Shown in pieces: positions 51,757 through 62,411 of a DNA stretch of 64,000 nt. A program made the position numbers and the translations under genes. Under the pieces are notes generated by a model that worked only from the letters and a program-made list of their open reading frames with translations, was not told the DNA's origin and made no database searches. How positions within the stretch are numbered: the first letter of the stretch is position 1; every line of letters starts with the position of its first letter. Source of the DNA: Pseudomonadota bacterium (GTDB lineage Bacteria; Pseudomonadota; Alphaproteobacteria; Sphingomonadales; Sphingomonadaceae); the NCBI GenBank assembly GCA_023389105.1, contig JAEWEY010000007.1:44468-108467 (forward strand), written 5' to 3'.

Positions 51757-52746
51757 ATGAACCGCGCCACCGCGAGCCACGTCCTCGACCGCGTCCTCGT
51801 CCTCGAAATGGTGCGCGTCACCGAAGCTGCCGCGATTGCGGCCTCGAGCTGGGTCGGGCGCGGGGACAATGATGCAGCGGACGCCGCCGCCGTGGAAGCA
51901 ATGCGCGTGGCGCTGAACGAGTTGCCGATGGACGGCACGGTGGTCATCGGCGAGGGCGAGCGCGACGAGGCACCGATGCTGTACATCGGCGAGCGGGTTG
52001 GATCGGCACCCGACAGCGGACCCAAGATCGACATCGCGCTCGACCCGTTGGAAGGCACTACGCTGACCGCGCATGCGGGACCGAACGCATTGGCCGTCCT
52101 CGCGATTGCGGAGAACGGCTGCCTGCTTAACGCACCCGACGTCTACATGCAGAAGCTGGCGATCGGTCCGGGCTATCCGGATGGCACGATCAACCTGCGC
52201 AAGTCGCCGGCCGACAACGTCCGCTCGATCGCCAAGGCGAAGGGCGTCGAACCGAACGAGATCATCGCCTGCGTGCTGGAGCGCGACCGTCATGCCGGCA
52301 TCATCGCGGAGCTGCGGGCGCTTGGTTGCGGCATCAAGCTGATCCCGGACGGGGACGTGGCCGGCGTGATTGCGACGGCCGATCCCGACACGGGCATCGA
52401 CGTCTACATGGGCAGCGGCGGTGCGCCCGAAGGCGTTTTGGCCGCAGCAGCGCTGCGCTGCGTCGGCGGGCAGATCCAGGGGCAGCTGCTGTTCCGCAAC
52501 GACGACGAAGTCGCGCGCGCGCGCCGCTGGGGCATCGACGATCTCGACCGTGTCTACACAGTGCAGGACATGGCCAAGGGCGACTGCATCTTTGCCGCGA
52601 CGGGCGTCACCGACGGCTCGCTGCTGCGCGGCGTACATAAGCGCGGCAACAAGACGACGACCGAGAGTGTGGTGATGCGAGCGAGCACCGGCACCGTGCG
52701 CCGCGTGTCCACAGAATATCGCGACCTCGAGCACCGCGGACTCTAG
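51757..52746 (+). CDS. glpX: Class II fructose-1,6-bisphosphatase
   Basis: GlpX dephosphorylates fructose 1,6-bisphosphate in gluconeogenesis. The 329-residue protein has GDNDAADAAAVEAM near the N-terminus, the metal motif VIGEGERDEAPMLYIGE, and LDPLEGTT. Also present are GSGGAPEGVLAAAAL and FAATGVTDGSLLRG. It has the normal length. The neighbour recJ starts 32 bases after it. In sphingomonads that use the Entner-Doudoroff pathway this step serves gluconeogenic growth. Confidence 0.96.
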   Translation: MNRATASHVLDRVLVLEMVRVTEAAAIAASSWVGRGDNDAADAAAVEAMRVALNELPMDGTVVIGEGERDEAPMLYIGERVGSAPDSGPKIDIALDPLEGTTLTAHAGPNALAVLAIAENGCLLNAPDVYMQKLAIGPGYPDGTINLRKSPADNVRSIAKAKGVEPNEIIACVLERDRHAGIIAELRALGCGIKLIPDGDVAGVIATADPDTGIDVYMGSGGAPEGVLAAAALRCVGGQIQGQLLFRNDDEVARARRWGIDDLDRVYTVQDMAKGDCIFAATGVTDGSLLRGVHKRGNKTTTESVVMRASTGTVRRVSTEYRDLEHRGL

Positions 52747-52778
52747 ACCCGCGAATCCGCCGATCCTACCTCGGATCG

Positions 52779-54530
52779 GTGGACGCAGCCCTCAACATCG
52801 ATCGGTCGGTAAGCGGCCAGCCTTGGCGGTGGCGGCGTGGGGCGGACCCAAGCCTCGGTATGGACGCCCTAGTCGATGAGCTGTTGTTGGCGCGTGGGGT
52901 CGCCCGCGATGACCTTGCTCGGCACCGCGATCCTCGCATCCGCGATTTCCTGCCCGACCCGTCGTCTTTCAAGGACATGGACAAAGGCGCCAGGCGGGTC
53001 GCCGATGCCGTCCAGCAGGGCGAGACGATTGCGATCTTTGGCGATTACGACGTTGATGGCGCGACCAGCGCCGCGCTGCTGACGCTCCTGCTCCGACGGC
53101 TGGGCGCGGAGCCGATCGTCTACATCCCCGACCGGTTGATGGAGGGCTACGGCCCATCGGGCAAAGCGCTGGTCGAGCTTCAGCACCGCGGCGCAAAGGT
53201 AGCCATTTGCGTCGACTGCGGCGCCCAGGCCTTCGACGCGCTACAACAGGCGTCGGATGCTGGTCTCGACGTCGTCGTCGTCGACCATCACCAGTGCGCG
53301 ACGTTGCTCCCGGTCGCTTATGCGATGATCAACCCGAACCGGCTGGACGAACATGCTGACGGGGCGGCGCATGGGCATCTGGCGGCGGTGGGCATGGCGT
53401 TCCTGCTCGGCGTCGCGTTGTTGCGTGAGTTGCGGGCACGCGGCTTTTTCGCGGCTCTGGCCGAGCCGAAGATCCTCGACCTGCTCGACCTCGTTGCCTT
53501 GGGAACGGTCGCCGACGTCGCGAGGTTGAAGAGCCTCAACCGTGCTTTCGTGACGCAGGGCCTCAAGATCATGGCGGGCCGGCAGAACGTGGGACTGTCG
53601 GCGCTGGCCGAAGCCGCGCGGCTGGTGAAGCCGCCGAGCTGCCGCGATCTCGGCTTCGCGCTCGGGCCCCGGATCAACGCGGGCGGACGCGTCGGCAAGT
53701 CCGACCTCGGCGTGCGGCTGCTGACCGCCACCGACCCAGAGGAAGCGCGAACTATCGCCAGCGAACTCGACCGGCTCAATGAGGAGCGCCGCGCGATCGA
53801 AATGCTGGTGTGCGAGCAAGCCGAGGCGCAGGCGCGCGAACAAGGCGACGCCGCCGTCATCACCGTCATGAGCGGCGGCTGGCATCAGGGCGTGATCGGC
53901 ATCGTCGCCGGGCGCATCAAGGAGCGGTTCGGCCGGCCGGCAATCGTCATTGCCGAGACCGAAGACGGCACCGGCAAGGGCTCGGGCCGCTCGATCTCGG
54001 GCGTCGACCTTGGCGCGGCCGTGTTGGCGGCGAAGGAAAGCGGCTTGCTGATCGCCGGCGGCGGGCACGCGATGGCCGCCGGCCTGACGCTGCCGCCGGG
54101 CGGGCTGGAAGCATTTAGCGCGTTCATCAACGAGCGGCTCGCCGGCGACGTCGAACAATCGCGAGCCGAACGGGCGCTGCTGCTCGATGCCTTGCTGGCG
54201 CCGGGCGGCGTCGCTGCCGCCCTATGCGATGCGCTCGATGTCGCAGGACCGTACGGCGCAGGCTGGCCCAGCCCGCGCGTGGCGGCGGGACCGGTCCGAT
54301 TGCTCAAGGCCGGGATCGTCGGCGAAGGCCATGTGCGTGGCATCGGCTGCGGCGACGACGGCAAGAGCTTCAAATGGATCGCTTTCCGCAGCGCCGCGAC
54401 GCCGCTGGGTCAGGCGCTCCTGTCCTCGCCCGGCGATCAGCGCTGGTGGCTGGCCGGAACGATCAAGCGCGACGAGTGGAATGGCGGCAATGCGGCCGAG
54501 ATGCACCTTGAAGACGCCGCGCTTGCTTGA
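52779..54530 (+). CDS. recJ: Single-stranded-DNA-specific exonuclease RecJ
   Basis: RecJ is a 5'-3' exonuclease acting in recombination and mismatch repair. The 583-residue protein has the DHH metal motifs: GDYDVDGATSAAL, CVDCGA, VVVDHHQC and ALGTVADVARL, then the DHHA1 domain with WHQGVIGIVAGRIKERFGRPA and GGGHAMAAGLT. The OB-fold C-terminus follows (VRLLKAGIVGEGHVRGI). The start is a GTG at 52779. It lies 44 bases before tRNA-Glu in the same direction. Confidence 0.96.
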   Translation: MDAALNIDRSVSGQPWRWRRGADPSLGMDALVDELLLARGVARDDLARHRDPRIRDFLPDPSSFKDMDKGARRVADAVQQGETIAIFGDYDVDGATSAALLTLLLRRLGAEPIVYIPDRLMEGYGPSGKALVELQHRGAKVAICVDCGAQAFDALQQASDAGLDVVVVDHHQCATLLPVAYAMINPNRLDEHADGAAHGHLAAVGMAFLLGVALLRELRARGFFAALAEPKILDLLDLVALGTVADVARLKSLNRAFVTQGLKIMAGRQNVGLSALAEAARLVKPPSCRDLGFALGPRINAGGRVGKSDLGVRLLTATDPEEARTIASELDRLNEERRAIEMLVCEQAEAQAREQGDAAVITVMSGGWHQGVIGIVAGRIKERFGRPAIVIAETEDGTGKGSGRSISGVDLGAAVLAAKESGLLIAGGGHAMAAGLTLPPGGLEAFSAFINERLAGDVEQSRAERALLLDALLAPGGVAAALCDALDVAGPYGAGWPSPRVAAGPVRLLKAGIVGEGHVRGIGCGDDGKSFKWIAFRSAATPLGQALLSSPGDQRWWLAGTIKRDEWNGGNAAEMHLEDAALA

Positions 54531-54573
54531 CCGTTCGCAAAGGCTCGCCTAACCGCGACCCGCTTCCTGAAGC

Positions 54574-54649
54574 GGCCCCATCGTCTAGCGGTCTAGGACG
54601 TCGCCCTTTCACGGCGAAAACACGGGTTCGAGTCCCGTTGGGGTCACCA
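54574..54649 (+). tRNA. tRNA-Glu (TTC)
   Basis: The acceptor arms GGCCCCA and TGGGGTC pair with one G-T wobble. The anticodon arm TCGCC-CTTTCAC-GGCGA has anticodon TTC at 54608-54610. The T arm is ACGGG-TTCGAGT-CCCGT. The discriminator is A, and CCA is encoded at 54647-54649. Confidence 0.97.
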
Positions 54650-54656
54650 GCTTCCG

Positions 54657-55511
54657 CTAGGTGAGCGCTACCCGATACAATTGCAGCAAGGCGCTCCAGG
54701 CACGTTCTGCCTGGGCGGCGTCGTAGACCTGGCTGCCGGGTACCGTCCAACCATGATCGGCAGGATAGACCTCGACGGTCGCGGGACGCTTCGCGGCGGC
54801 GAACGCTTCCTTTAGCAGTACCTTGGTTTCGGGGTCCTTGGCGTCGTCATTCTGCGCCTGAAGGATCAGGAAGCGCGCCTTCGTCTTGGGGATGAGCAGG
54901 TGCGGGCTGTCCGGGTCTTTCGTCGCCATGCCGCCGCCATGGAACGTCGCCACCGCGCCGATCCGGTCGGGCAGCGTGGCGGCGGTCTGGATCGCGAACG
55001 GGCCGCTCATGCAATATCCCTGGACGCCGGCCTTGCGCCGCTTGTTGGTCTTCGGCTGCATGTCGAGAAAGGCGAAAAACGCCTTGGCGTCGTTGGGGAC
55101 GCTGGTGATCGCCTTGCGATAGCCGGTCAGGATCTCGCGCGTTTTCGGGTCACTGAAGTTGATCGGCCCGTCGAGCACAGGCGCTTTCTTCGAGCGGTAG
55201 AATGGGTTGGGCACGAGCACGACATAACCTTCGCCGGCGAGGCGGCGGCCCATGTCGCGGAAGGCGGGGCGGAGCCCCATGATGTCGGGCCACATGAGCA
55301 CGGCCGGATACGTGCCGGCCTTCGCGGGCGTGAACAGCGCGGCGTCGGCGGTCCCGTCCGGCGTCTTGATCAGCACATCCTTTTCGTCGACCGCGGCCTT
55401 TGGCGCTGCTGCCTGCGCGGCGCCCGCCGCGGCCACGGCGATAAGCCCGAACGTGCGGCGGGTGATGCGGGCATCGTCAACGAGCCCGGGGTGGATGAAC
55501 TCGTCACACAT
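54657..55511 (-). CDS. Exported dienelactone hydrolase-family protein
   Basis: The 284-residue protein has a Tat-like signal (ARITRRTFGLIAVAAAG) and a dienelactone hydrolase fold. The catalytic Cys is in VQGYCMSG (usual GYCxGG), the Asp lies near QAQNDDAKD, and the His is in YPADHGWT. These enzymes open enol-lactones or cleave esters; with export the substrate is outside the cytoplasm and unknown. It is convergent with tRNA-Glu and divergent from the cupin gene. Confidence 0.88.
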   Translation of the reverse strand: MCDEFIHPGLVDDARITRRTFGLIAVAAAGAAQAAAPKAAVDEKDVLIKTPDGTADAALFTPAKAGTYPAVLMWPDIMGLRPAFRDMGRRLAGEGYVVLVPNPFYRSKKAPVLDGPINFSDPKTREILTGYRKAITSVPNDAKAFFAFLDMQPKTNKRRKAGVQGYCMSGPFAIQTAATLPDRIGAVATFHGGGMATKDPDSPHLLIPKTKARFLILQAQNDDAKDPETKVLLKEAFAAAKRPATVEVYPADHGWTVPGSQVYDAAQAERAWSALLQLYRVALT

Positions 55512-55624
55512 GACTGGCCTCCTGCTGTTGTTCGATCGAACGAGATGACATCGCAGATGTTGCGCCCAAGCTCAAAAAGCGACCCCGGCTTGTTGCCTAT
55601 GACAGCGCGAGATAGGCGGCGCCG

Positions 55625-55969
55625 ATGATCCCCTTGCTGATTGCCGCCGCGGTCACTGCGAACGCTCTTCCCGATCCACTCGCGGCAGGCTGGCATGGCC
55701 GGCCGGTCTGCGAAAAGCTGCAGGAGGATGCGCATCTCCGGGTGTTGCGGTGCACCTTCCCGCCCGGCGCGGGGCATGAGCGGCATTTCCACGCACGGCA
55801 CTTCGGCTACGCCCTTCAGGGCGGCAAAATGCAGATCACCGACGCCAAGGGAACGCGCACCGTCGATCTGAAGGCCGGAACCAGTTTCACCAGCGACGGC
55901 ATCGCCTGGCACGAAGTTCTCAACGTCGGTTCGACCACCGTTCAGTATCTGATCGTCGAACCGAAATAG
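55625..55969 (+). CDS. Small exported cupin-domain protein
   Basis: The 114-residue protein has a short N-terminal hydrophobic stretch (PLLIAAAVTANAL) that could be a signal peptide, and a cupin barrel. The first cupin motif is GHERHFHARHFGYALQGG, with His residues for metal binding, and the second is near FTSDGIAWHEVLNVG. It may be a metal-dependent isomerase, oxygenase or a binding protein. Its stop abuts that of the convergent DUF4010 gene. Confidence 0.8.
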   Translation: MIPLLIAAAVTANALPDPLAAGWHGRPVCEKLQEDAHLRVLRCTFPPGAGHERHFHARHFGYALQGGKMQITDAKGTRTVDLKAGTSFTSDGIAWHEVLNVGSTTVQYLIVEPK

Positions 55970-57223
55970 TCACAGTCTCAGCGCGGCCAATCCAATCATG
56001 ACGGCGAGCGCAAGGACGCTGGCACCCATGGCAATGACCGACGGCAATCCCCGTCGCCCCGCATAGGCGAGCGTGATGCCGATCTTCACCGTCATGTTGG
56101 CGATGATCGTCCCCGCGATGGCCATTGCCGCTAGCAGCGACGAGATCGCTTCGCCGTGAAGCCCACCCAAGGTGATGATCGCGGTGTCGACGTCGGTCGA
56201 GCCGACGATGAGCAGAAGTACGGCAATCCCTTGCTCGCCAAACCGCCCTGCGGCCCATTTGGCGGCGACGGCGGCAAAGGCGACGAAAATGACGAATCCG
56301 AACGCGGGCAGGATCGCGATGGGGTTGCCCGGCGCCGTCGGCGCGTCGCTTTTGGGTGCGCGGCGATAAAGCCAGAAGCCGCTACCCCAAGCGACGAGGA
56401 TTGCCGGCGCCAGAATGATGGCAAAGGGCACCAGCACGCGCGTCGCCAGGATGCCAATCAGCAGCAAGACGCGCAGGTACATGACCGCGGTAGCCAGCGC
56501 GATGCCGGCGTTTTCGGCGCCGCCCTGCTTGTCGCTGCCGAGACGCTGCGAGAGCGACTGCGTGACGGCCGTCGAGCTGTAGGCGCCGCCGATCAGCGCG
56601 GTGGCGATGGTCCCGTGCCGCTCGCCGAAAATACGGTTGGCGACGTACCCGAGGAACGAAAAGCCAGTGACCAGCACGACCACCAGCCACAGCTTCTGCG
56701 GGTTCCAGGCGCCCAGCGGCCCGTACGCACCATTAGGCAGGAACGGCAGTACCGCACCCGCGATCACGGCGTAACGGGCGAGCGCCTTGACGTCGTCCTG
56801 ATCGAGCTTGTCGACGAAACCATGGAGCTCGGCCTTCAGGGCAAGCAGCAGCGTGACGACCGCCGCGCCTGCAATGCCGAAGGCCGGCTCGCCGAACCCC
56901 GCGAGAAAGCCCAGACCGACCGTCGACAGTGCGGCCATTGGGGTCGTCGCATCGGGCGTTCCCTTAATCCCCGGGCGGTTGGCGTAACCAATCGCCAATG
57001 TGGCGACGCAGCCGGCGATGAGCGCGCCAGCGGCGAAGCTTTGCCCGAACCGCCCGACCAGCCCGGCAACGCCGGCAATCAAGCCGGTCATCGCGAAGGT
57101 GCGCACGCCGGCGACGCGGGTGCCTGGCTTCAACTCACGCAGGTCGAAGCCGCGTTCGATGCCGATCAGCAGCCCGCAGGCGAGCGCCGTCGCGACGCAC
57201 AGCGCCTGCCAGTACCAGGTCAT
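55970..57223 (-). CDS. MgtC/SapB and DUF4010 membrane protein
   Basis: The 417-residue protein has about 11-12 membrane helices. The N-terminal part (ALACGLLIGIERGFDLRE and GVRTFAMTGLIAG) is a MgtC-like domain with the acidic loop (IGIER), and the second half is DUF4010 (YSSTAVTQSLSQRLGSDK, then LLIVGSTDVDTAII). MgtC-related proteins adjust magnesium or phosphate balance and ATP synthase activity; the DUF4010 fusion is widespread and poorly known. It ends 10 bases from the PhoD gene on the other side and is on the same strand, so PhoD may lie upstream in its transcript. Confidence 0.88.
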   Translation of the reverse strand: MTWYWQALCVATALACGLLIGIERGFDLRELKPGTRVAGVRTFAMTGLIAGVAGLVGRFGQSFAAGALIAGCVATLAIGYANRPGIKGTPDATTPMAALSTVGLGFLAGFGEPAFGIAGAAVVTLLLALKAELHGFVDKLDQDDVKALARYAVIAGAVLPFLPNGAYGPLGAWNPQKLWLVVVLVTGFSFLGYVANRIFGERHGTIATALIGGAYSSTAVTQSLSQRLGSDKQGGAENAGIALATAVMYLRVLLLIGILATRVLVPFAIILAPAILVAWGSGFWLYRRAPKSDAPTAPGNPIAILPAFGFVIFVAFAAVAAKWAAGRFGEQGIAVLLLIVGSTDVDTAIITLGGLHGEAISSLLAAMAIAGTIIANMTVKIGITLAYAGRRGLPSVIAMGASVLALAVMIGLAALRL

Positions 57224-57232
57224 GAGGACATC

Positions 57233-59293
57233 CTAGATCGAGAGGCCGGGATCGCCTTCGAGCACCTGTTGCGTAAGCTGCGGCTGTTCGCCGGGCCGCC
57301 ACAGTTTCGCGCTATGCGCGATGCGGTAGCGGAGCGGCCCGCCATCCGGGCGTTCGCTGCGGTCGACGGGGCGCGGGATGCAGACGAATTCGGTGCGCAT
57401 TTCCTCGCCGCTGAGCCGAACCGTCGCATAGCCATGCCCGCCAATATCCACGAACTTGAGGTGCGGTGCCACATCCGGGTTGGACAGGGCCAGTGCCTTC
57501 GCCTTGTCGAAGGATTTGGCATATTCGAAGCATGAGCGGACGCCGTGCCGCAGCATCATGTTGTACGTGTGCTCGGGCTTCGGCGCGCCCGGCCGGTCGG
57601 CCAGGAATAGCGGCCTGAATTTGTTGTCTTTTTTGACCGTATATTCATGCGCTTCTGCGGGACCCACGCTGGTCATCGACCCGCCCGTAAAGCTCAGCCC
57701 GACGGGCGCGAACTTGCCGGGAGGCAGTTGGGCGGATGCGTAGCCGGCCCAGAAGCTGTGCAGGTCGCCGGCGACGATGGCGAAACCGGTGATCTTTGCG
57801 TCGCGGACCAGATCGTAGATCTCGCCGCGCTCGACCCAGGCGCTGCCGAAATCCCCGCCCTGGACATTGGCAAACCGCCCCGACGGCCATTTCTGCTTCG
57901 TCAGCCCGGTTGGGAAATTCTCCGGATCGGCGCGCTGCTCGAGCGTGCATTGCGAGCTGGCCCAGATCTTCCAGGTCGCGCCCGAGTTGCGCAGCCGGTT
58001 CTTGAACCAGGCTTTTTGCGTCGCGCCGAGGATGGTCTGCGGCGGATTGTCTTTCGCCGGATTTTCCACCTTGGCGCCGTTGAATTCCAGCTCGGCCGGC
58101 GGCTTACCGCCGTTGAAGGCGCGGCCGCCGTCGAGCACCTGAAGAACGTCGTCGGGGAACATCCCGTAATCCGCCCAGTCGGCCAGCTTGTCGGTCGCCG
58201 ATTCCTCGAATGGGTTCGGGCCGCGATAGCTGCGCTCGTCGGTAAGCAGCACATCGAGGTGACGGCCGTAGCGCAGCGCCCGGTAGATCTTCAGGCTGTT
58301 GATCGCGGCGATGTTGTTCGGCTCGAGTCCCAGGCCGCCGTCGTCGAACTTCTCAATCTTAACGTTCTTCACAGGGACGGAGCCGAACTCGTCATAGGTT
58401 CCACTGGGCGGCCGCACGCGCGCCGGAATATATTCGAACCAGGCCTGGTTGGCCGCGACCTTAATCGTTTGCCCCGGCTGCTCGAATTTCGGGTTCTTCA
58501 GAACGCTTTGATAGCCCTGCCACGAGAATTCGTGATTGTCCCAGGTGCAGACGAACGGCCAGCGAGCCCGCGCATCCTGCAGGTCGGGGTCAGCAAGGTG
58601 GCCCTTCCAGACCGCGCGATAGCCTTCGACTGTCGTCGGGATGTGGAATATGCCCACCTTCAGCGCGTCCGGAATGCGCGCGACCTCGTAAACCTTGCGG
58701 TCGTAGCGGGGCTTGCCGTCTTCCGGATATTGCACGACCTCGTAGATGAAATCGCCGAGGTGCAGGACGAAGTCGAGCTGCTCGTCCGGCCGCGCCTGTT
58801 CGTCCTCGAAAATCATTCGGCGGTAGCCGTTGAGCTTGCCTTCGTTGATGCCCGAACAGCTGACGAAGGCGAACTTGACCGAGCGCGGATCGTCGGGGCG
58901 GGGGGCGGTTCTGGTCCGGCCGATGCGGCTGCCGTTCCCGTCGGTATCGGTGAAGCGATACCAGTAAGTCCGGGCGGGCTTCAATTTCCCCACCAGCACC
59001 CGCGTGGTCCAGTCGGAGGCCGCGGACACAGGTGCCCGCGCGGTCGCGACGACATGGCGAAAGGCCTCGTCCTCCGCGACTTCGACGGTCAGCAATTGCC
59101 GACCGCCATTATGCGGACGGCGAGTCCACAGGATCACGCTACGATGGTCGGGGTCGCCTGACGCGACGCCTTCCGGGTAAAGATGGGAAGCCTCACGCCA
59201 GTTGGTGCGTGATGCGCGGGCGGCCCCGCCCCACGCGAGTGCGGCGCCCATTGCCGCCGCCAGTTGAACGAACTCGCGACGGCTGGCTGTCAT
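57233..59293 (-). CDS. phoD: PhoD-type alkaline phosphatase
   Basis: The 686-residue protein has a Tat signal (SRREFVQLAAAMGAALA) and the PhoD phosphatase/phosphodiesterase layout: an N-terminal Fn3-like domain (SGDPDHRSVILWTR), then the metallophosphatase core with VSCSGINEG (Cys ligand), VLHLGDFIYE, CTWDNHEF and VLLTDERSY, and late VAGDLHSFWAGY. It should release phosphate from organic phosphodi- and monoesters in the periplasm. AGGGGA before the ATG at 59293 fits. It begins two bases after the end of fghA, so it is probably transcribed with the formaldehyde operon. Confidence 0.93.
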   Translation of the reverse strand: MTASRREFVQLAAAMGAALAWGGAARASRTNWREASHLYPEGVASGDPDHRSVILWTRRPHNGGRQLLTVEVAEDEAFRHVVATARAPVSAASDWTTRVLVGKLKPARTYWYRFTDTDGNGSRIGRTRTAPRPDDPRSVKFAFVSCSGINEGKLNGYRRMIFEDEQARPDEQLDFVLHLGDFIYEVVQYPEDGKPRYDRKVYEVARIPDALKVGIFHIPTTVEGYRAVWKGHLADPDLQDARARWPFVCTWDNHEFSWQGYQSVLKNPKFEQPGQTIKVAANQAWFEYIPARVRPPSGTYDEFGSVPVKNVKIEKFDDGGLGLEPNNIAAINSLKIYRALRYGRHLDVLLTDERSYRGPNPFEESATDKLADWADYGMFPDDVLQVLDGGRAFNGGKPPAELEFNGAKVENPAKDNPPQTILGATQKAWFKNRLRNSGATWKIWASSQCTLEQRADPENFPTGLTKQKWPSGRFANVQGGDFGSAWVERGEIYDLVRDAKITGFAIVAGDLHSFWAGYASAQLPPGKFAPVGLSFTGGSMTSVGPAEAHEYTVKKDNKFRPLFLADRPGAPKPEHTYNMMLRHGVRSCFEYAKSFDKAKALALSNPDVAPHLKFVDIGGHGYATVRLSGEEMRTEFVCIPRPVDRSERPDGGPLRYRIAHSAKLWRPGEQPQLTQQVLEGDPGLSI

Positions 59294-59295
59294 GC

Positions 59296-60144
59296 TTATC
59301 CCCTGCTCAATCTCTCCGCATGCCACGCCAGATGATCGGCCATGAACGTCGAGATGAAATAATAAGAGTGGTCGTACCCCGGCTGGATCCGCAGATTCAG
59401 TTTTACGCCCGCATCGGCACAGGCACGCTCAAGCAGCTCGGGCCGCAATTCCTTTTCGATGAACGGGTCCTTGTCGCCGACATCGACGAGCATTTCGACC
59501 GACGCACCGGCTTCGATCAGCGCCACCGCGTCGTGCTTGCGCCAGGTGTTGCGGTCGCTGCCGAGGTAGCCGGTGAGCGCCTTCTGGCCCCACGGCACCT
59601 GACTCGGCGCGACGATCGGCGCAAAGGCCGAGACGCTGCGGAAGCGGTCGGGGAAATTGAGCGCGACCGTCAGCGCGCCATGACCGCCCATCGAATGGCC
59701 GGTGATCGCCTGCCGATCCATATCGACCGGGAACTCCGCGGCGACCAGCCTGGGAAGTTCGTCGGTGACGTAGCTCCACATGCGGTAGTTCGCCGCCCAC
59801 GGCTGCTCGGTCGCGTCGACATAGAAGCCGGCGCCGAGCCCAAAATCCCACTGTCCCTCCGGCGCGGTCGGCACGCCTCCGCCGCGCGGGCTGGTGTCGG
59901 GCGCGACGAAGATCAGGCCATGCCTAGCGCAGGCGGCGCGATACTCGCCCTTTTCCGTGACGTTCGCGTGCGTGCAGGTGAGGCCCGACAGGTACCAGAC
60001 CACCGGCAGTTTCCGACTTTCCTCCGCCTGGGGCGGCAGGAAAATCGAAAACGTCATGTCGGTCGAGGTTGCAGCGGAGGCATGGCGAACGACAAGCTGC
60101 CGCCCGCCATGCGACCGCGTTTCGCTGACGATCTGCAGGCTCAT
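59296..60144 (-). CDS. fghA: S-formylglutathione hydrolase
   Basis: FghA hydrolyses S-formylglutathione to formate and glutathione, the second step of glutathione-dependent formaldehyde removal. The 282-residue protein has the esterase D fold: VWYLSGLTCTHANVTEKG (family signature), catalytic Ser in ITGHSMGGHGAL, Asp near VDVGDKDPF and His in GYDHSYYFI. The ATG at 60144 overlaps the stop of the VOC gene (ATGA), so translation is coupled. An ORF extension to 60348 adds unlikely residues. Confidence 0.95.
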   Translation of the reverse strand: MSLQIVSETRSHGGRQLVVRHASAATSTDMTFSIFLPPQAEESRKLPVVWYLSGLTCTHANVTEKGEYRAACARHGLIFVAPDTSPRGGGVPTAPEGQWDFGLGAGFYVDATEQPWAANYRMWSYVTDELPRLVAAEFPVDMDRQAITGHSMGGHGALTVALNFPDRFRSVSAFAPIVAPSQVPWGQKALTGYLGSDRNTWRKHDAVALIEAGASVEMLVDVGDKDPFIEKELRPELLERACADAGVKLNLRIQPGYDHSYYFISTFMADHLAWHAERLSRG

Positions 60145-60512
60145 TGCTGGGGGCGATGCAGCCCGCAAAGCTTGTTGCCGTCGGGATCGCGCAGGTAAGC
60201 CAGGTAAAGCTTGCCGAATGCATTCTCGCGATAGCCGGGCGGATCCTCGCAAGCGGTGCCGCCAGCCGCGATGCCGCGCTGGTGCCAGGCGTCGACCTCT
60301 TCGGGCGTGTCGAAGTTGAAGCCGATGGTCCCGCCATTGGCGTGACACGCGGCCTCTCCGTTGATCGGCTTAGAGATCATGAAGACCGAGCCCTTGTTCC
60401 GCCAGGCGGTGCGGCCCTTGTCGTCCGTCCCGCCCTGTTTCTCGAACAGCGCATCGTAGAATTTCTTTGAGCGATCGGGGTCGTTTGTCCCGACCATGAT
60501 GTGACTGAACAT
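60141..60512 (-). CDS. VOC-family (glyoxalase-like) protein
   Basis: The 123-residue protein is a vicinal oxygen chelate domain: MFSHIMVGTNDPDRSKKFYD (first half), NGGTIGFNFDTPEEVDAWHQ and YLAYLRDPDGNKLCGLH (second half). Members of this subgroup often sit between the class III alcohol dehydrogenase and S-formylglutathione hydrolase genes, as here. A role in handling formaldehyde-glutathione adducts is likely but not shown. It overlaps fghA by four bases. Confidence 0.88.
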   Translation of the reverse strand: MFSHIMVGTNDPDRSKKFYDALFEKQGGTDDKGRTAWRNKGSVFMISKPINGEAACHANGGTIGFNFDTPEEVDAWHQRGIAAGGTACEDPPGYRENAFGKLYLAYLRDPDGNKLCGLHRPQQ

Positions 60513-60526
60513 TCGTCTGCCCTCCT

Positions 60527-61639
<1,113 letters not shown>

Positions 61640-61669
61640 CGGTCAGTCTCCGGTTCGGATTTGCGCCGC

Positions 61670-62350
61670 CTATGCCGTGAGAAAGCGCCGTATCCAACCC
61701 GCCACGCGCGCGCTGTCGTTCGGCGCGTCGAGCGAGGCGATGGCACTATCGGGGTCGGGCAGGACGTCGCGCCGGCGCTCGATCAGGGCGCGGGCGAAAT
61801 CCGGGCAGAATTCGGGATGGAACTGGAAGGATATCGCCTGGCGGTCGCTCCACGACAAAGCGGCGAATGGCGTGAAGTCGGACGTCGCGACAACCTCGGT
61901 ATTCGGCGGCTGGGTAACGATTTGATCTTGATGCGACGCGGGGACGGCAATTTCGCCGACCGGGTCGAGCCAGTGTTCGTCGTGAACGATCCGGTAGCGC
62001 TGAAGGCCAGTGCCCCAGCCCTTCTGAGATTTGACCACCTCGCCGCCAAGCGCCTGCCCCATGATCTGGTGGCCGAAGCAGATGCCGACCATCTTGCGAT
62101 CGCTCGACGCGCGGATGAAGTCCATCAACGGCGCGATCCATGGCAGCGGATCGTAGACGCCGGCTGGCGAGCCGGTGATCAGCACGGCGTCATGACCGTT
62201 TCGGAGGGACGGCAACTCTCCGGCGGCCACGTCATAATTTTCGATCTCGAAGCCCTCGCCCAGCAGGCGCTGGAACATGGCGGGATAGCGGCCAAACCGC
62301 TCCGATAAATTGCCGGGAGGATGCCCGGTTTCCAGCACGGCGATCTTCAT
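61670..62350 (-). CDS. Class I glutamine amidotransferase-like protein
   Basis: The 226-residue protein has a glutamine amidotransferase domain: the nucleophile Cys in GICFGHQIMG, HWLDP-ASHQDQI, and His and Glu in FQFHPEFCP. No synthetase domain is attached, which fits the stand-alone GMP synthase-like amidotransferase group that may act on gamma-glutamyl compounds. The ATG at 62350 (MKIAVLETG) fits; the longer in-frame ORF extends into the divergent SDR gene. It lies 30 bases after frmA's start on the same strand. Confidence 0.87.
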   Translation of the reverse strand: MKIAVLETGHPPGNLSERFGRYPAMFQRLLGEGFEIENYDVAAGELPSLRNGHDAVLITGSPAGVYDPLPWIAPLMDFIRASSDRKMVGICFGHQIMGQALGGEVVKSQKGWGTGLQRYRIVHDEHWLDPVGEIAVPASHQDQIVTQPPNTEVVATSDFTPFAALSWSDRQAISFQFHPEFCPDFARALIERRRDVLPDPDSAIASLDAPNDSARVAGWIRRFLTA

Positions 62351-62411
62351 GGCCACTGCTTGCCACCTGCGGGCGGTTGAGCCAAATGCGGTCAGGGAGA
62401 GGGAGCGAGAA

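Noticed and set aside
57647..59161. A 504-codon plus-strand frame opposite phoD
   Set aside because: The phoD frame carries a Tat signal and all metal motifs; this frame has none and starts inside it.
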